Source: Runella zeae DSM 19591 (GTDB lineage: Bacteria > Bacteroidota > Bacteroidia > Cytophagales > Spirosomataceae). From it: a stretch of DNA of 64,000 bases. A program made the translations under genes and the position numbers. The notes beneath the pieces are model-generated. The model was not told where the DNA came from, searched no databases, and saw nothing but the letters and a program-made list of their open reading frames with translations. Below, in pieces: positions 17,520 through 27,625 of the stretch. The DNA lies in NCBI RefSeq assembly GCF_000423565.1, contig NZ_AUIF01000011.1, positions 62,001-126,000 on the forward strand. The letters run 5' to 3'. The number at the start of each line of letters is the position of its first letter. Position 1 is the stretch's first letter.

Positions 17520-17555
17520 GGTCACCAGCGGACAATTTCTGTACGATTTCGGACA
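17519..17555. promoter_or_regulatory. Tandem palindromic operator/enhancer pair
   Basis: TGGTCACCAGCGGACA (17519-17534, weak left half) and TGTACGATTTCGGACA (17540-17555) are 21 bp apart. They are separated from their promoter by the MITE at 17572-17750. Confidence 0.6.
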
Positions 17556-17571
17556 CCTACTTTTCAAAAGG

Positions 17572-17750
17572 GGCTGTCTCAAAAGTAACAGGGCACAAAA
17601 TATTCTTTGGTTTTAACCTCATCCCAACCCTTCTCCTGCTAGGAGAAGGGCTTTAAAAATCCCCCTCTCCTTTCTGGAGAGGGGGATTTAGGGGGAGAGG
17701 TTGAATATATGCCGAAGATAATTTGGTACTACTAGACTTTTGAGACAGCC
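17572..17750. mobile_element. MITE-like element, copy 2 (179 bp)
   Basis: The ends GGCTGTCTCAAAAGT and ACTTTTGAGACAGCC are a perfect 15-bp inverted pair. The inside matches copy 1 at 6767-6944, including the two GC-rich hairpins and GCCGAAGATAATTTGGT. No open frame is present, so movement would need a transposase in trans. The better-preserved ends suggest it is the younger copy. It separates the palindromes from the TGGCA promoter. Confidence 0.85.
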
Positions 17751-17760
17751 TCTTTTGTTG

Positions 17761-17776
17761 TGGCATGGTTATTTGT
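17761..17776 (+). promoter_or_regulatory. Putative -24/-12 (sigma-54-like) promoter
   Basis: TGGCATGGTTATTTGT is nearly identical to the copy at 14255. It starts 10 bp after the MITE and 58 bp before the padR start. Confidence 0.5.
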
Positions 17777-17818
17777 TTAGCAAATAATAATGAAATACTA
17801 AAACACGCTAACATACCC

Positions 17819-18148
17819 ATGGGGCGCTCTTACTTAGGTGAATTTGAAGAATTGGTTTTACTCACCGTTGCTGTGCTGGAAGGCACGGCTTACGGCGTCA
17901 CGATTGCGGCGGAATTAAAACAGCGCATGAACAACCGCCTCATCAGTCTGAGCGGCGTCCACATTGCGTTGTATCGCTTGGAGGAAAAAGGCTTTGTTGT
18001 TTCTGAATTGGGAGGAGCTACTTCCGAGCGTGGCGGACGGCGCAAACGCTTTTTTCGCATCACGGCCTTGGGCAAACGTACCTTGGCCGAAATGCGACAA
18101 GTGCGCAACGAGCTTTGGGATGCGATTCCAAACCCTTCATTTTCTTGA
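17819..18148 (+). CDS. PadR-family transcriptional regulator
   Basis: The ATG at 17819 (MGRSYLGEFEELVLLTVAVLEGTAYGVTIAAELKQRMNN) matches the starts of the other PadR proteins; the frame is open to 17765 but that part covers the promoter. It has 109 residues, with recognition helix SGVHIALYRLEEKGFVVSELGG and wing ATSERGGRRKRFFRIT. Its stop codon (TGA ending at 18148) lies 3 bp before the ATG of the permease, so translation is likely coupled. Confidence 0.9.
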   Translation: MGRSYLGEFEELVLLTVAVLEGTAYGVTIAAELKQRMNNRLISLSGVHIALYRLEEKGFVVSELGGATSERGGRRKRFFRITALGKRTLAEMRQVRNELWDAIPNPSFS

Positions 18149-18151
18149 TTG

Positions 18152-20818
18152 ATGGAAAAACAACCCAATCCACCCCGCTGGGCCGACCGATTTTTGGGTT
18201 GGCTTCTCCCTCCGGAGCTTTACGAAGAGCTATTAGGAGATTTACACGAGCAGTTTGCCTTTCAAGCCGAGGAGTTTGGAGCGCAGAAAGCCCGTTGGAT
18301 GTATTTCTTTGAAGTGTTGCGCTTTTGTCGCCCCTATTTTCTAAAACGACGTTTTCGTACTCAATCCAAGTATTCAACAACCTCTTATACATACAGCCCC
18401 ACTATGATACGCAATTATTTCAAAATCGCTTGGAGAAATCTCTTTAAAAACAAAATGTATGGTTTTATCAACGTTGGTGGACTGGCAGTAGGAATGTCAG
18501 TGGCTATGTTGATTGGACTATGGGTTTGGGAGGAAGTCAATTTCGACCATTCATTTAAAAATTATGATAAAATCGCCTTAGTTCGTAATCGTATTACGGA
18601 GCCATTATCACAAGAAACCAGAAGTAGCAGTAGTTTACCTCAGCCGATTTCAAAAATCCTGAAAACCAAATATGCTCACCTCTTTAAGCATGTGTCGCTA
18701 TTCCCTTGGGCGGGAGGCTATTCTGTCAAAGCCGGTGAAAAAACAATCACGAAAACAGGGCAATTTCTTGAAAATGGAGCCATTGACATGTTTTCATTGA
18801 AAATGCTTGTCGGCAGCAAAGAAAGTTTAAATGATATTCAGTCAATTATCATTTCTGAATCTACTGCGGAAGCTCTTTTTGGGAATCAGAATGCTATCAA
18901 TCAGGTCATTAAGCTGAATAATAAAATAGATGGTAAAATCACAGGGATTTACGCTGATTTTCCTAAAAACTCAACCTTTGGAGATGTCGGATTTATGGGC
19001 AATTTCGAAAACCTTAGAGCTCATAATGAAGGATACAGAGCTAATACAGACAACTGGGGTAATGCTTCACTACGGCTTGTGGTTCAATTGGCTGACAATG
19101 TAACCTTAGAACAAGCCAACGCTACGATACGGGATTTGTATTTAAAGGATTCACCTGATGAAATGAAATCTGATGCTAAAAAATACAAAGCTACTATATG
19201 GCTTTACCCGATGAGTCAATGGTATCTCTATTCCGAATTTAAAAACGGATTTCCAACCACCGGTCGCATTCAATTTGTTTGGCTTTTTGGTATTGTCGGC
19301 ATTTTTGTTTTGCTCCTTGCATGTATCAATTTCATGAATTTATCCACTGCCAGGAGCGAAAAAAGAGCCAAAGAAGTGGGTATTCGCAAAGCCATCGGTT
19401 CTCAAAAAATACAATTGATCAACCAATTTATGAGCGAATCATTTTTAGTGGTTTTCCTGGCTTTTATACTTTCGATACTGCTTGTTTTTATTTTGCTTGC
19501 TCCTTTCAACGATTTAGCTAATAAAACGATTGAGCTACCTTTGGGAAATATATATTTCTGGTTGGCAAGCTTTTCTTTCCTATTAACAACAGCTTTATTG
19601 TCAGGCATTTACCCTTCTTTTTATCTTTCGTCTTTCCAGCCGATAAAAGTATTAAAAGGCACCATAAGATTGGGCAAATACGCCGCTATTCCCCGAAAAG
19701 TATTAGTAGTAGTTCAGTTTACGGTTTCCGTCATTTTGATTATTGGCACCGTTATCGTATTTCAACAAATTAAACATGCACAAAATCGTCCTGTAGGCTA
19801 TGATCGTTCCAGTCTGTTACGTATCTCCATGGACGATCCTAATTTCTTAAACAAAAAAGAAGTACTTCGAGCTGAATTGCTTGCGAGCGGTGCCGTAAGT
19901 GATGTGGCTTTTTCTGGTATGCCTGTTACAGCTATCTGGGATAATTGGGGGGGATTTCGCTGGAAAGGTAAGAATCCAGAATCAGAGTCTTCGTTTTCAG
20001 TAAGCTGGATCAATGAAGATTTTGGTAAAACTATTGGTTGGAAAGTAAAACAAGGACGAGATTTTTCAAAAGCGTATGCGACAGATTCGGCGGCTGTCAT
20101 CATCAACGAATCGGCGGCCAACTATTTAGGTTTCAAAAATCCGATTGGCGAATTTATTACCCATGAAGAATCGGGTCAAAGCCGACAAATCATAGGCGTA
20201 GTGAGTGATTTGGTAGCTAATTCGCCTTATGAACCTGTAAAAATCGGGTTTTATTGGTTAGAGAAAAACCTGAATAATCTGGGGCAGCTACAACTTAAAA
20301 TCAATCCAAATTTATCTGCTAGTGAGGCTTTGACAAAAATTGAAGCGATTCAGAAAAAACTGGTACCGTCGGCTCCTTTTCAATACAATTTTGTGGACGA
20401 TGAATACGGTAAAAAATTTAGCTCCGAGCAGCGTATAGGCAAACTGGCTGCCATTTTCGCTGTACTTGCCATTTTTATTTCTTGTTTGGGGCTTTTTGGT
20501 ATGGCGAGTTTTGTCGCCGAACAACGGACCAAAGAAATTGGTATCCGCAAGGTGCTTGGGGCCAGTGTAGCAAACCTTTGGCAAATGTTGTCAAAAGACT
20601 TTGTGGTATTGGTACTGCTTTCATGCGTCATTGCTTCGCCGATAGCCTATTATTACTTAAACAATTGGCTCATAAACTATAAGTATCACATTGAGATTTC
20701 GTGGTGGGTTTTTGTGGTTACGGCCATCTTGGCCGTCGGTATCACACTCATAACGGTCAGCTTTCAAGCCATCAAAGCTGCTTTAATGAACCCCGTAAAG
20801 AGCTTAAAATCAGAATAA
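18152..20818 (+). CDS. Permease-prefix-domain FtsX/MacB-family permease
   Basis: The ATG at 18152 (MEKQPNPPRWADRFLGWLLPPELYEELLGDLHEQFAFQAEEFGAQKARWMYFFEVL) gives 888 residues; a TTG one codon earlier is also possible. The core begins near residue 85 (MIRNYFKIAWRNLFKNKMYGFINVGGLAVGMSVAMLIGLWVWEEVNF). The central cluster is LLLACINFMNLSTARSEKRAKEVGIRKAIGSQK and the C-terminal one is SCLGLFGMASFVAEQRTKEIGIRKVLGAS. Its prefix is almost the same as those of the two permeases behind it, 20826 and 23465, with which it forms a three-permease operon. Its periplasmic domains are richer in A/T codons than its conserved ends. Confidence 0.9.
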   Translation: MEKQPNPPRWADRFLGWLLPPELYEELLGDLHEQFAFQAEEFGAQKARWMYFFEVLRFCRPYFLKRRFRTQSKYSTTSYTYSPTMIRNYFKIAWRNLFKNKMYGFINVGGLAVGMSVAMLIGLWVWEEVNFDHSFKNYDKIALVRNRITEPLSQETRSSSSLPQPISKILKTKYAHLFKHVSLFPWAGGYSVKAGEKTITKTGQFLENGAIDMFSLKMLVGSKESLNDIQSIIISESTAEALFGNQNAINQVIKLNNKIDGKITGIYADFPKNSTFGDVGFMGNFENLRAHNEGYRANTDNWGNASLRLVVQLADNVTLEQANATIRDLYLKDSPDEMKSDAKKYKATIWLYPMSQWYLYSEFKNGFPTTGRIQFVWLFGIVGIFVLLLACINFMNLSTARSEKRAKEVGIRKAIGSQKIQLINQFMSESFLVVFLAFILSILLVFILLAPFNDLANKTIELPLGNIYFWLASFSFLLTTALLSGIYPSFYLSSFQPIKVLKGTIRLGKYAAIPRKVLVVVQFTVSVILIIGTVIVFQQIKHAQNRPVGYDRSSLLRISMDDPNFLNKKEVLRAELLASGAVSDVAFSGMPVTAIWDNWGGFRWKGKNPESESSFSVSWINEDFGKTIGWKVKQGRDFSKAYATDSAAVIINESAANYLGFKNPIGEFITHEESGQSRQIIGVVSDLVANSPYEPVKIGFYWLEKNLNNLGQLQLKINPNLSASEALTKIEAIQKKLVPSAPFQYNFVDDEYGKKFSSEQRIGKLAAIFAVLAIFISCLGLFGMASFVAEQRTKEIGIRKVLGASVANLWQMLSKDFVVLVLLSCVIASPIAYYYLNNWLINYKYHIEISWWVFVVTAILAVGITLITVSFQAIKAALMNPVKSLKSE

Positions 20819-20825
20819 AAGAGCC

Positions 20826-23456
20826 ATGGCCCACCACCCCCCCAAATGGCTTGACTCCTTGGTCAAGGGCTTTCTCCCTCCGGAGCTTTACGAAGAGCTA
20901 TTGGGAGATTTGCACGAGCAGTTTGCCTTTCAAGCCGAAGAGCTTGGAGTGCAAAAAGCCCGTTGGATGTATTTCTTTGAAGTGTTACGCTTTTGTCGTC
21001 CTTATTTTCTGAAACGTCGTTTCCATGCTCAATCCAAGTATTCAACCTCTTACACATACAGCCCCGCTATGATACGCAATTATTTCAAAATCGCTTTCCG
21101 TAACCTGTTGAAATACAAAGGTTATTCGTTTATCAACATCTTTGGTTTGGCGACGGGCATGGCCGTTGCGATGCTGATTGGACTTTGGGTGTGGGATGAG
21201 TTGTCCTACAACAAGTCCTTTAAAAATTACGACCATATTGCGCAAGTGATGCAACGGGGCGTTTTTAACGGAGATTTTGGCGCAGGGGCTCATATGCCGC
21301 TTCCCTTGGGCAACGAACTCCGTACGATGTATGCTGCGGATTTTAAACATGTCGTGATGTCTTCATGGACGTATGAGCATATTTTGGCATACGGAGATAA
21401 AAAGTTTACGAAACAGGGCAATTATTTAAGTCCCAATGCTCCCGATATGCTGTCGCTCAATATGCTCAAAGGCACGCGAGCAGGATTGAAAGACCCGTCT
21501 TCGATTTTACTGTCAGAGTCGGTCGCAAAGGCTTTGTTTGGCGACGAAGAACCTGTTGGTAAGCTGATGAAAATTGACAATAAATTGAACGTAAAGGTAA
21601 CGGGCGTTTACGAAGACCTGCCCTACAATAGCAATTTCAAAGATATGACTTTTATTGCTCCGTGGGATTTGTACGTATCGTCGGAGTCGTGGGTGAAGCG
21701 GGCACAGGACAATGTAGAATGGAACAATAATTCTTGGGAAATGTTGGTGCAGCTTTCGCCTACTGCTGATTTTGACGCCGTTACACAAAAAATCAAAGGC
21801 ATTAAAATGAAGCATGTGCCAGAAGTAGTTTCCTTTAAAAATGAAGTGTTCCTTCACCCAATGAGTAAGTGGCACTTATACACGGGCTGGGACAAAACAG
21901 GAAAGCCAGAGGGCCGTATTCAGTACGTTTGGTTGTTTGGTATCATTGGTGGTTTTGTGTTGTTGCTGGCCTGTATCAACTTTATGAATTTGAGTACCGC
22001 CCGTTCCGAAAAGCGGGCCAAAGAAGTAGGCATTCGCAAGGCCGTTGGTTCGGTACGTTCGCAGCTCATCAGTCAGTTTTTCAGCGAATCGCTGCTGGTA
22101 GTGGCTTGTGCTTTTGTAATCTCTTTATTGTTAGTGATTCTACTCCTTCCGATTTTCAATGAAGTAGCCGATAAACAACTGTCTTTGTTGTGGACAAATC
22201 CCATTTTTTGGCTAATGGGAGTTAGTTTTAGCATCCTGACGGGCTTGATTGCAGGCAGTTATCCTTCGTTGTATTTATCTTCTTTCCAACCAGTAAAAGT
22301 GCTAAAAGGTACATTCAGGGCAGGGCGTTTTGCTGCCGTTCCTCGTAAAGTACTCGTAGTAATACAGTTTACAGTATCCGTTACGCTTATTATTGGCACA
22401 ACAATCGTACTTCGCCAAATCCAACATGCCAAAAATCGCCCGATTGGATACGACCGCAACGGTTTGATTACGGTGACAATGAATACCCCAGAGTTGTACC
22501 AAAACTATAATGCGTTGCGAGATGCCCTTTTAAAAAGTGGAGGAGCTGTCGAAATGTCCACCTCTTCTACGCCAGCTACAAACCTAAATTCACAAAATGG
22601 CGGCTTTGACTGGGAAGGCAAAGACCCCAACTTTAAGGATAGTTTTGGAACCATTGCGGTAACGCACGATTTTGGAAAAACAGTCGGGTGGCAATTTGTA
22701 CAAGGGAGGGATTTTTCTCGAAAATTCTCGACTGACTCATCGGGCATAGTTCTTAACGAAACCGCCGTGCGTTACATGGGATTAAAGAACCCAGTAGGTA
22801 AAATTATGAAGTGGAATGGAAAGCCTTTTCAAATTGTGGGCGTTGTGAAGGATATGGTCATGGGTTCTCCTTTTGAACCCGTTTATCAGACTGTTTTTAT
22901 GATGGACTATAATTGGGCGGGGATTATCAATATCAAGTTGGATCCAGCACTAAGTGCCACCGAATCGCTCAAAAGGATAGAAGCTGTATTTCAAAAATTT
23001 AATCCTGCCAGTCCGTTTGACTATAAATTTTCGGACCAAGAATACGAGCGGAAATTTGCGACCGAAACCCGCATTGGTCAATTAGCGGGGATTTTTGCGG
23101 CATTGGCTATTTTTATTTCCTGCCTGGGCTTGTTTGGGTTGGCGTCGTTTGTGGCTGAGCAACGTACCAAAGAAATCGGCATCCGCAAAGTATTGGGGGC
23201 TACTGTTCCCAATCTTTGGGGCTTATTGTCCAAGGATTTTGTCGTTTTGGTGATTATTTCTTGCCTTATTTCTACGCCGATTGCGTGGTATTCCCTCAAC
23301 GGTTGGCTGCACAAATACGAATACCGCACCGAGATTTCGTGGTGGATTTTTGTGGTTACGGCCATCTTGGCCGTCGGTATCGCACTCCTAACCGTGAGTT
23401 TTCAAGCCATCAAAGCGGCCCTGATGAATCCTGTAAAGAGCTTAAAATCAGAATAA
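20826..23456 (+). CDS. Permease-prefix-domain FtsX/MacB-family permease
   Basis: The 876-residue protein starts 7 bp after the previous stop codon. The prefix reads HPPKWLDSLVKGFLPPELYEELLGDLHEQFAFQAEELG and the core begins near residue 82 (MIRNYFKIAFRNLLKYKGYSFINIFGLATGMAVAMLIGLWVWDELSYN). The central cluster is LLLACINFMNLSTARSEKRAKEVGIRKAVGSVR and the C-terminal one is SCLGLFGLASFVAEQRTKEIGIRKVLGAT. It is the middle gene of the 17819-26113 operon. The prefix-coding DNA is nearly identical to that of 23465, pointing to recent duplication or gene conversion. Confidence 0.9.
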   Translation: MAHHPPKWLDSLVKGFLPPELYEELLGDLHEQFAFQAEELGVQKARWMYFFEVLRFCRPYFLKRRFHAQSKYSTSYTYSPAMIRNYFKIAFRNLLKYKGYSFINIFGLATGMAVAMLIGLWVWDELSYNKSFKNYDHIAQVMQRGVFNGDFGAGAHMPLPLGNELRTMYAADFKHVVMSSWTYEHILAYGDKKFTKQGNYLSPNAPDMLSLNMLKGTRAGLKDPSSILLSESVAKALFGDEEPVGKLMKIDNKLNVKVTGVYEDLPYNSNFKDMTFIAPWDLYVSSESWVKRAQDNVEWNNNSWEMLVQLSPTADFDAVTQKIKGIKMKHVPEVVSFKNEVFLHPMSKWHLYTGWDKTGKPEGRIQYVWLFGIIGGFVLLLACINFMNLSTARSEKRAKEVGIRKAVGSVRSQLISQFFSESLLVVACAFVISLLLVILLLPIFNEVADKQLSLLWTNPIFWLMGVSFSILTGLIAGSYPSLYLSSFQPVKVLKGTFRAGRFAAVPRKVLVVIQFTVSVTLIIGTTIVLRQIQHAKNRPIGYDRNGLITVTMNTPELYQNYNALRDALLKSGGAVEMSTSSTPATNLNSQNGGFDWEGKDPNFKDSFGTIAVTHDFGKTVGWQFVQGRDFSRKFSTDSSGIVLNETAVRYMGLKNPVGKIMKWNGKPFQIVGVVKDMVMGSPFEPVYQTVFMMDYNWAGIINIKLDPALSATESLKRIEAVFQKFNPASPFDYKFSDQEYERKFATETRIGQLAGIFAALAIFISCLGLFGLASFVAEQRTKEIGIRKVLGATVPNLWGLLSKDFVVLVIISCLISTPIAWYSLNGWLHKYEYRTEISWWIFVVTAILAVGIALLTVSFQAIKAALMNPVKSLKSE

Positions 23457-23464
23457 ACGAGCTA

Positions 23465-26113
23465 ATGCAAAACAAACCACCCGCTTGGCTTGACTCCTTG
23501 GTCAAGGGCTTTCTTCCCTCGGAGCTTTACGAAGAGCTACTGGGGGATTTGCATGAGCAGTTTGCCTTTCAATCCGAGGAGCATGGAGCACAACAAGCCC
23601 GTTGGATGTATTTCTTTGAAGTGTTACGCTTTTGTCGCCCCTATTTTCTGAAACGTCGTTTTCGCGCCGATTCTAAATATTCAACCTCTTGCACCTACAG
23701 TCCCGCTATGATACGCAATTATTTCAAAATCGCTTTTCGTAACCTGTTGAAACACAAAGGTTATTCGTTTATCAACATCTTCGGTTTGGCGACGGGCATG
23801 GCCGTGGCGATGCTGATCGGGCTTTGGGTGTGGGATGAGCTAAGTTTTAATAAAAACTTCAAAAACTACGACCGCATTGGGCGAATAATGGTGCATAATG
23901 GCCAAGGAACGTACATGACAAACCCCATTCCGTTGGCCGCCGAGCTGCGCGCTTCGTATGGTTCTGATTTTAAATATATCGCCATGACTACCTCCACGCA
24001 GAAGTATGCGATACTATCGGGGGATAAAAAGTTCTTTCAATCAGGTAGTTTTATGCAGCCTGATGCCCCCGAACTGTTTGGATTGGACATGGTGTATGGT
24101 ACCCGTGCCGCCCTCAAAGATCCTCATTCGGTTTTACTTTCTGAATCACTCGCCAAAAAACTTTTTGGTGATGAAAATCCGTTGGATAAAACCGTAAAGA
24201 TAAAAAATCGGATGGAAGCGAAAGTGGCGGGTGTGTATAAGGATTTGCCAAAAAATTCGGAATTCCAAGACCTGACCTTTATCGGGCCGTGGGATTTACT
24301 GGCTTCTTTTATGAGTTTTATGAAAGAGCAAGAAAACGATTGGAACGATAATTCATACAAGATTTATGTACAGCTTGCTCCTCAAGTTGATTTTAGGAGT
24401 GTTTCGGCCAAAATTAAAGACATAAAACGAAAGCATTTGGATGCAAAACGCATCGCGTACAATCCCGAATTGTTTGTCCATCCGATGAGCCAATGGCGTT
24501 TGTATTCCAAATTTACCAACCGCCAACCTGTCATGAGTGAGCAACTCGAACTGATTTGGTTGTATGGCATTATAGGTGTGTTTGTGCTGTTGTTGGCCTG
24601 CATCAACTTTATGAATTTGAGTACGGCACGTTCCGAAAAACGGGCCAAAGAAGTCGGTATCCGAAAATCCGTAGGCTCTCTTCGCGAGCAGTTGATTATC
24701 CAGTTTTTTGGCGAATCGCTATTGGTTGTTTTTATTGCCCTTGTATTTTCATTAGTGCTCGTACAGCTTGCACTGCCATTTTTCAATGAGTTGGCCGATA
24801 AAGAAATAGCGATTTTATGGTCAAATCCTATTTTTTGGCTTTCTATCCTTGGGTTTAGTGTTTTTACGGGCCTACTTGCAGGAAGCTACCCCGCCCTTTA
24901 TTTATCTTCCTTCCAGCCAATCAAAGTGCTAAAAGGAGTTAACTCAGTTCCCAGCTACTTATCGTCGCGGTGGCGGATGGTACGTCTCGTCAATATTCCA
25001 CGAAAAATATTAGTCGTGACGCAGTTTACCGTTTCCATTGCACTTATCATAGGTACGAGTATCATTTATCTCCAAATCCAGCACGCAAAAAACCGAAACG
25101 TGGGTTATGATAAAGAAGGGCTAATGGCCGTCTATATGATTACACCCGACCTTTACCAAAACTACGAAGTGATTAAAAATGAGTTACTTCAGTCGGGTGC
25201 AGCGACTAATTTGGCAATCTCTTCTTCTCCGATTACGGATGTGTGGGAAAATCAAAGTGGGTTTGAATGGAAAGGTAAAGCCCCAGACTTTGAAGATAAT
25301 TTTGCGACTTTCCGAGTGACGCATGATTACAGTAAAATCGTAGGGTGGCGGTTTCGGGAAGGACGCGATTTTTCCAAAAAATTTTCAACAGACTCTTCGG
25401 CTATTGTCATCAATGAGACGGCCGTAAAGTACATGGGCTTGAAAAACCCCATCAATGAAACGGTAAAGTGGAACGGGAAAAACTACGAGGTGATTGGTGT
25501 CATCAAAGACATTGTGATGGGTTCGCCCTTTGAGCCGATATTGCCTACGGTGTTTTTGCTGGATTACAACAACCAATACACGATTAACATCAAACTAAAT
25601 CAAACAATGGCCACTTCTACCGCCGTTGGCAAAATAGCGGAGGTATTTCAAAAGTACAATCCTGCGGTGCCGTTTGATTATAAATTTGTGGATGAAGAAT
25701 ACGCCAAAAAATTTGCCAACGAAGAGCGTTTGGGCAAAATAGCTTCCATTTTTGCCATTTTAGCGATATTCATCAGTTGTTTGGGTTTGTTTGGGTTGGC
25801 GTCGTTTGTGACCGAGCAGCGTACCAAAGAAATTGGCGTACGTAAAGTAATGGGGGCAACCGTCGCCAATTTGTGGAGCTTACTGTCCAAAGATTTTGTG
25901 ATATTGGTTGTTTTTTCGCTGTTTATTGCCTCGCCTATGGCGTATTATTTTATGAGCCAATGGCTTCAAAAATACACCTATCATATCGAGATTTCGTGGT
26001 GGGTTTTTGTGGTTACGGCCATCCTGGCCGTCAGTATCGCACTCCTAACAGTCAGCTATCAAGCCATTAAAGCGGCGTTGATGAATCCCATAAAAAGTCT
26101 AAAATCAGAATAA
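23465..26113 (+). CDS. Permease-prefix-domain FtsX/MacB-family permease
   Basis: The ATG at 23465 gives 882 residues (MQNKPPAWLDSLVKGFLPSELYEELLGDLHEQFAFQSEEHG); the frame is open back into the previous gene, but only from here on does it match the family. The core starts near residue 82. It carries an insertion after LSSFQPIKVLKGV (NSVPSYLSSRWRMVRLVNI) that its sisters lack, at the cytoplasmic side before the next helix. The C-terminal signature is SCLGLFGLASFVTEQRTKEIGVRKVMGAT. It is the last gene of its operon and is followed by the palindromic repeat at 26143. Confidence 0.9.
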   Translation: MQNKPPAWLDSLVKGFLPSELYEELLGDLHEQFAFQSEEHGAQQARWMYFFEVLRFCRPYFLKRRFRADSKYSTSCTYSPAMIRNYFKIAFRNLLKHKGYSFINIFGLATGMAVAMLIGLWVWDELSFNKNFKNYDRIGRIMVHNGQGTYMTNPIPLAAELRASYGSDFKYIAMTTSTQKYAILSGDKKFFQSGSFMQPDAPELFGLDMVYGTRAALKDPHSVLLSESLAKKLFGDENPLDKTVKIKNRMEAKVAGVYKDLPKNSEFQDLTFIGPWDLLASFMSFMKEQENDWNDNSYKIYVQLAPQVDFRSVSAKIKDIKRKHLDAKRIAYNPELFVHPMSQWRLYSKFTNRQPVMSEQLELIWLYGIIGVFVLLLACINFMNLSTARSEKRAKEVGIRKSVGSLREQLIIQFFGESLLVVFIALVFSLVLVQLALPFFNELADKEIAILWSNPIFWLSILGFSVFTGLLAGSYPALYLSSFQPIKVLKGVNSVPSYLSSRWRMVRLVNIPRKILVVTQFTVSIALIIGTSIIYLQIQHAKNRNVGYDKEGLMAVYMITPDLYQNYEVIKNELLQSGAATNLAISSSPITDVWENQSGFEWKGKAPDFEDNFATFRVTHDYSKIVGWRFREGRDFSKKFSTDSSAIVINETAVKYMGLKNPINETVKWNGKNYEVIGVIKDIVMGSPFEPILPTVFLLDYNNQYTINIKLNQTMATSTAVGKIAEVFQKYNPAVPFDYKFVDEEYAKKFANEERLGKIASIFAILAIFISCLGLFGLASFVTEQRTKEIGVRKVMGATVANLWSLLSKDFVILVVFSLFIASPMAYYFMSQWLQKYTYHIEISWWVFVVTAILAVSIALLTVSYQAIKAALMNPIKSLKSE

Positions 26114-26142
26114 ATGTTATTGGTTGTGGAGACGTTGCATGC

Positions 26143-26170
26143 GTAGAGACGTTGCATGCAACGTCTCTAC
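26143..26170. repeat. Perfect 28-bp palindromic repeat
   Basis: GTAGAGACGTTGCA is followed at once by its exact inverse. A partial left arm (GGAGACGTTGCATGC) precedes it. It lies between the converging ends of the 23465 permease and the efflux operon, so it could act as a two-way transcription stop. Confidence 0.85.
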
Positions 26171-26191
26171 AACGGCGGCGAATAGCATCCC

Positions 26192-27625
26192 TTAATTCCA
26201 ACCCCCACCTAAGGCACGATAAATATTCACAACGGCATTCATCTGTTGCATCTTGGTTTCGACAAGGTCGAACCTCGATTCTATGGCATCCCGTTGTGTT
26301 AACAACACCTCCATGTAATCGGCTCGTGCCGAACTAAATAGGTTATTAGAAATCGTAATCGACTGCGTAAGGGCTTGAACTTCCTTGGATTTGGTGTCGT
26401 ACGTTTTTTCCAAATTACCGATTTTAGCCATTTGGTTGGCTACTTCGATGTAGGCATTCAACAACGTTCGTTCGTAATTGTACACTGCCTGAATCTGCTT
26501 GGCATTGGCATTGAAATAAGATGCCTTGATGGCATTTTTGTTGACTAACGGTGCCGTCAAATCCCCCGCCAACGAAAGAATAAGGGATTGGGGTGTTTTT
26601 AACAAATACAAAGGATTGAAAGCCTGATAACCCAAACCTGCCGAAATACCAAGAGAAGGGTAAAAACGGGCTTTGGCAACCTGTACGTCTAGTTTGTTGG
26701 CGGCCAACTCTTGCTCTGCCTGACGAATATCGGGGCGATTGGCTAGCAACTGTGAAGGTAAGCCAGTATGAATGGTTGCTGGAACTAAATTGCTAAAATC
26801 TTGTGAACTACGCGCCACAGGTTGCGGGTACCGACCTACCAAAAAATTGATGCGATTCTCGGTTTCGATGATTCGTTGTTGGATGTTGTATTGTAAACTT
26901 TGGGTGTTCAATACCTGAGCTTCAAACCGCCGTACGGCCAATTCGGTCACTTTGGTTGCTTCCTTTTGAAGTCGCACAATGCGAAGGGCATTATTCTGAA
27001 TATCAATGTTTTGGTGAATGATTGCCAATTGATTATCCAGTGCCAACAACTCATAGTACGAAGTGGCAATTTCGGCAATTAAGTTAGTCACCATGAAGTT
27101 TTTGCCCTCAACACTCGCCAAATACCGACGCAGAGCGGCATCTTTGGCATTGCGGAGTTTGTGCCAAATATCGATTTCCCAAGTAGCAAACAGGCCGCCC
27201 AAAAAATTGGGTAATGGTTCGGGTGTTTCTCGGCCAGGCTTGATGTCGGTAGTAGCTTCGCTGGCTCCGATGTTGGTATAACGTCCTACCTTATCTACGC
27301 CGGCACTGCCCCGAATACCCACAAAAGGTTTGTATTCCCCTTGGCGAGCCATGATTTCGTTGCGCGAAATTTCGATTTCTTGCATTGTAATGTTCAGCTC
27401 TTGATTGTTCATCAAGGCTGTGTCAATCAGAGCGGTGAGGTGAGGATCGGTAAAAAATTCCTTCCACCGAACTTTGACGCTGTTGGTCGAGTCCTGCGAG
27501 TTATTGAAACTCGCAGGTAACGTATTACTTTCGGTTTTGGTGACCAACGCAGGGGTTTTACAGCCCGAAATGGCTAGCGTTAACCCCACGACTCCAAGAC
27601 CGAGTGTGATGATTTTCTTAAACAT
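26192..27625 (-). CDS. RND efflux outer membrane factor (TolC/OprM/NodT family lipoprotein)
   Basis: The 477-residue protein begins with a lipoprotein signal (MFKKIITLGLGVVGLTLAISGC), so it would be acylated at Cys22. Two long alpha-helical repeats typical of outer membrane efflux channels follow, including ATSYYELLALDNQLAI in the first and ANQMAKIGNLEKTYDTKSKEVQALTQSI in the second, with the family motif LLANRPDIRQAEQELAANKLDVQVAKARFYPSLGISAGLGYQ between them. The channel would carry substrates of the pump across the outer membrane. Its start codon overlaps the stop codon of the pump gene by one base (TAATG), so the two are translationally coupled. Confidence 0.93.
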   Translation of the reverse strand: MFKKIITLGLGVVGLTLAISGCKTPALVTKTESNTLPASFNNSQDSTNSVKVRWKEFFTDPHLTALIDTALMNNQELNITMQEIEISRNEIMARQGEYKPFVGIRGSAGVDKVGRYTNIGASEATTDIKPGRETPEPLPNFLGGLFATWEIDIWHKLRNAKDAALRRYLASVEGKNFMVTNLIAEIATSYYELLALDNQLAIIHQNIDIQNNALRIVRLQKEATKVTELAVRRFEAQVLNTQSLQYNIQQRIIETENRINFLVGRYPQPVARSSQDFSNLVPATIHTGLPSQLLANRPDIRQAEQELAANKLDVQVAKARFYPSLGISAGLGYQAFNPLYLLKTPQSLILSLAGDLTAPLVNKNAIKASYFNANAKQIQAVYNYERTLLNAYIEVANQMAKIGNLEKTYDTKSKEVQALTQSITISNNLFSSARADYMEVLLTQRDAIESRFDLVETKMQQMNAVVNIYRALGGGWN

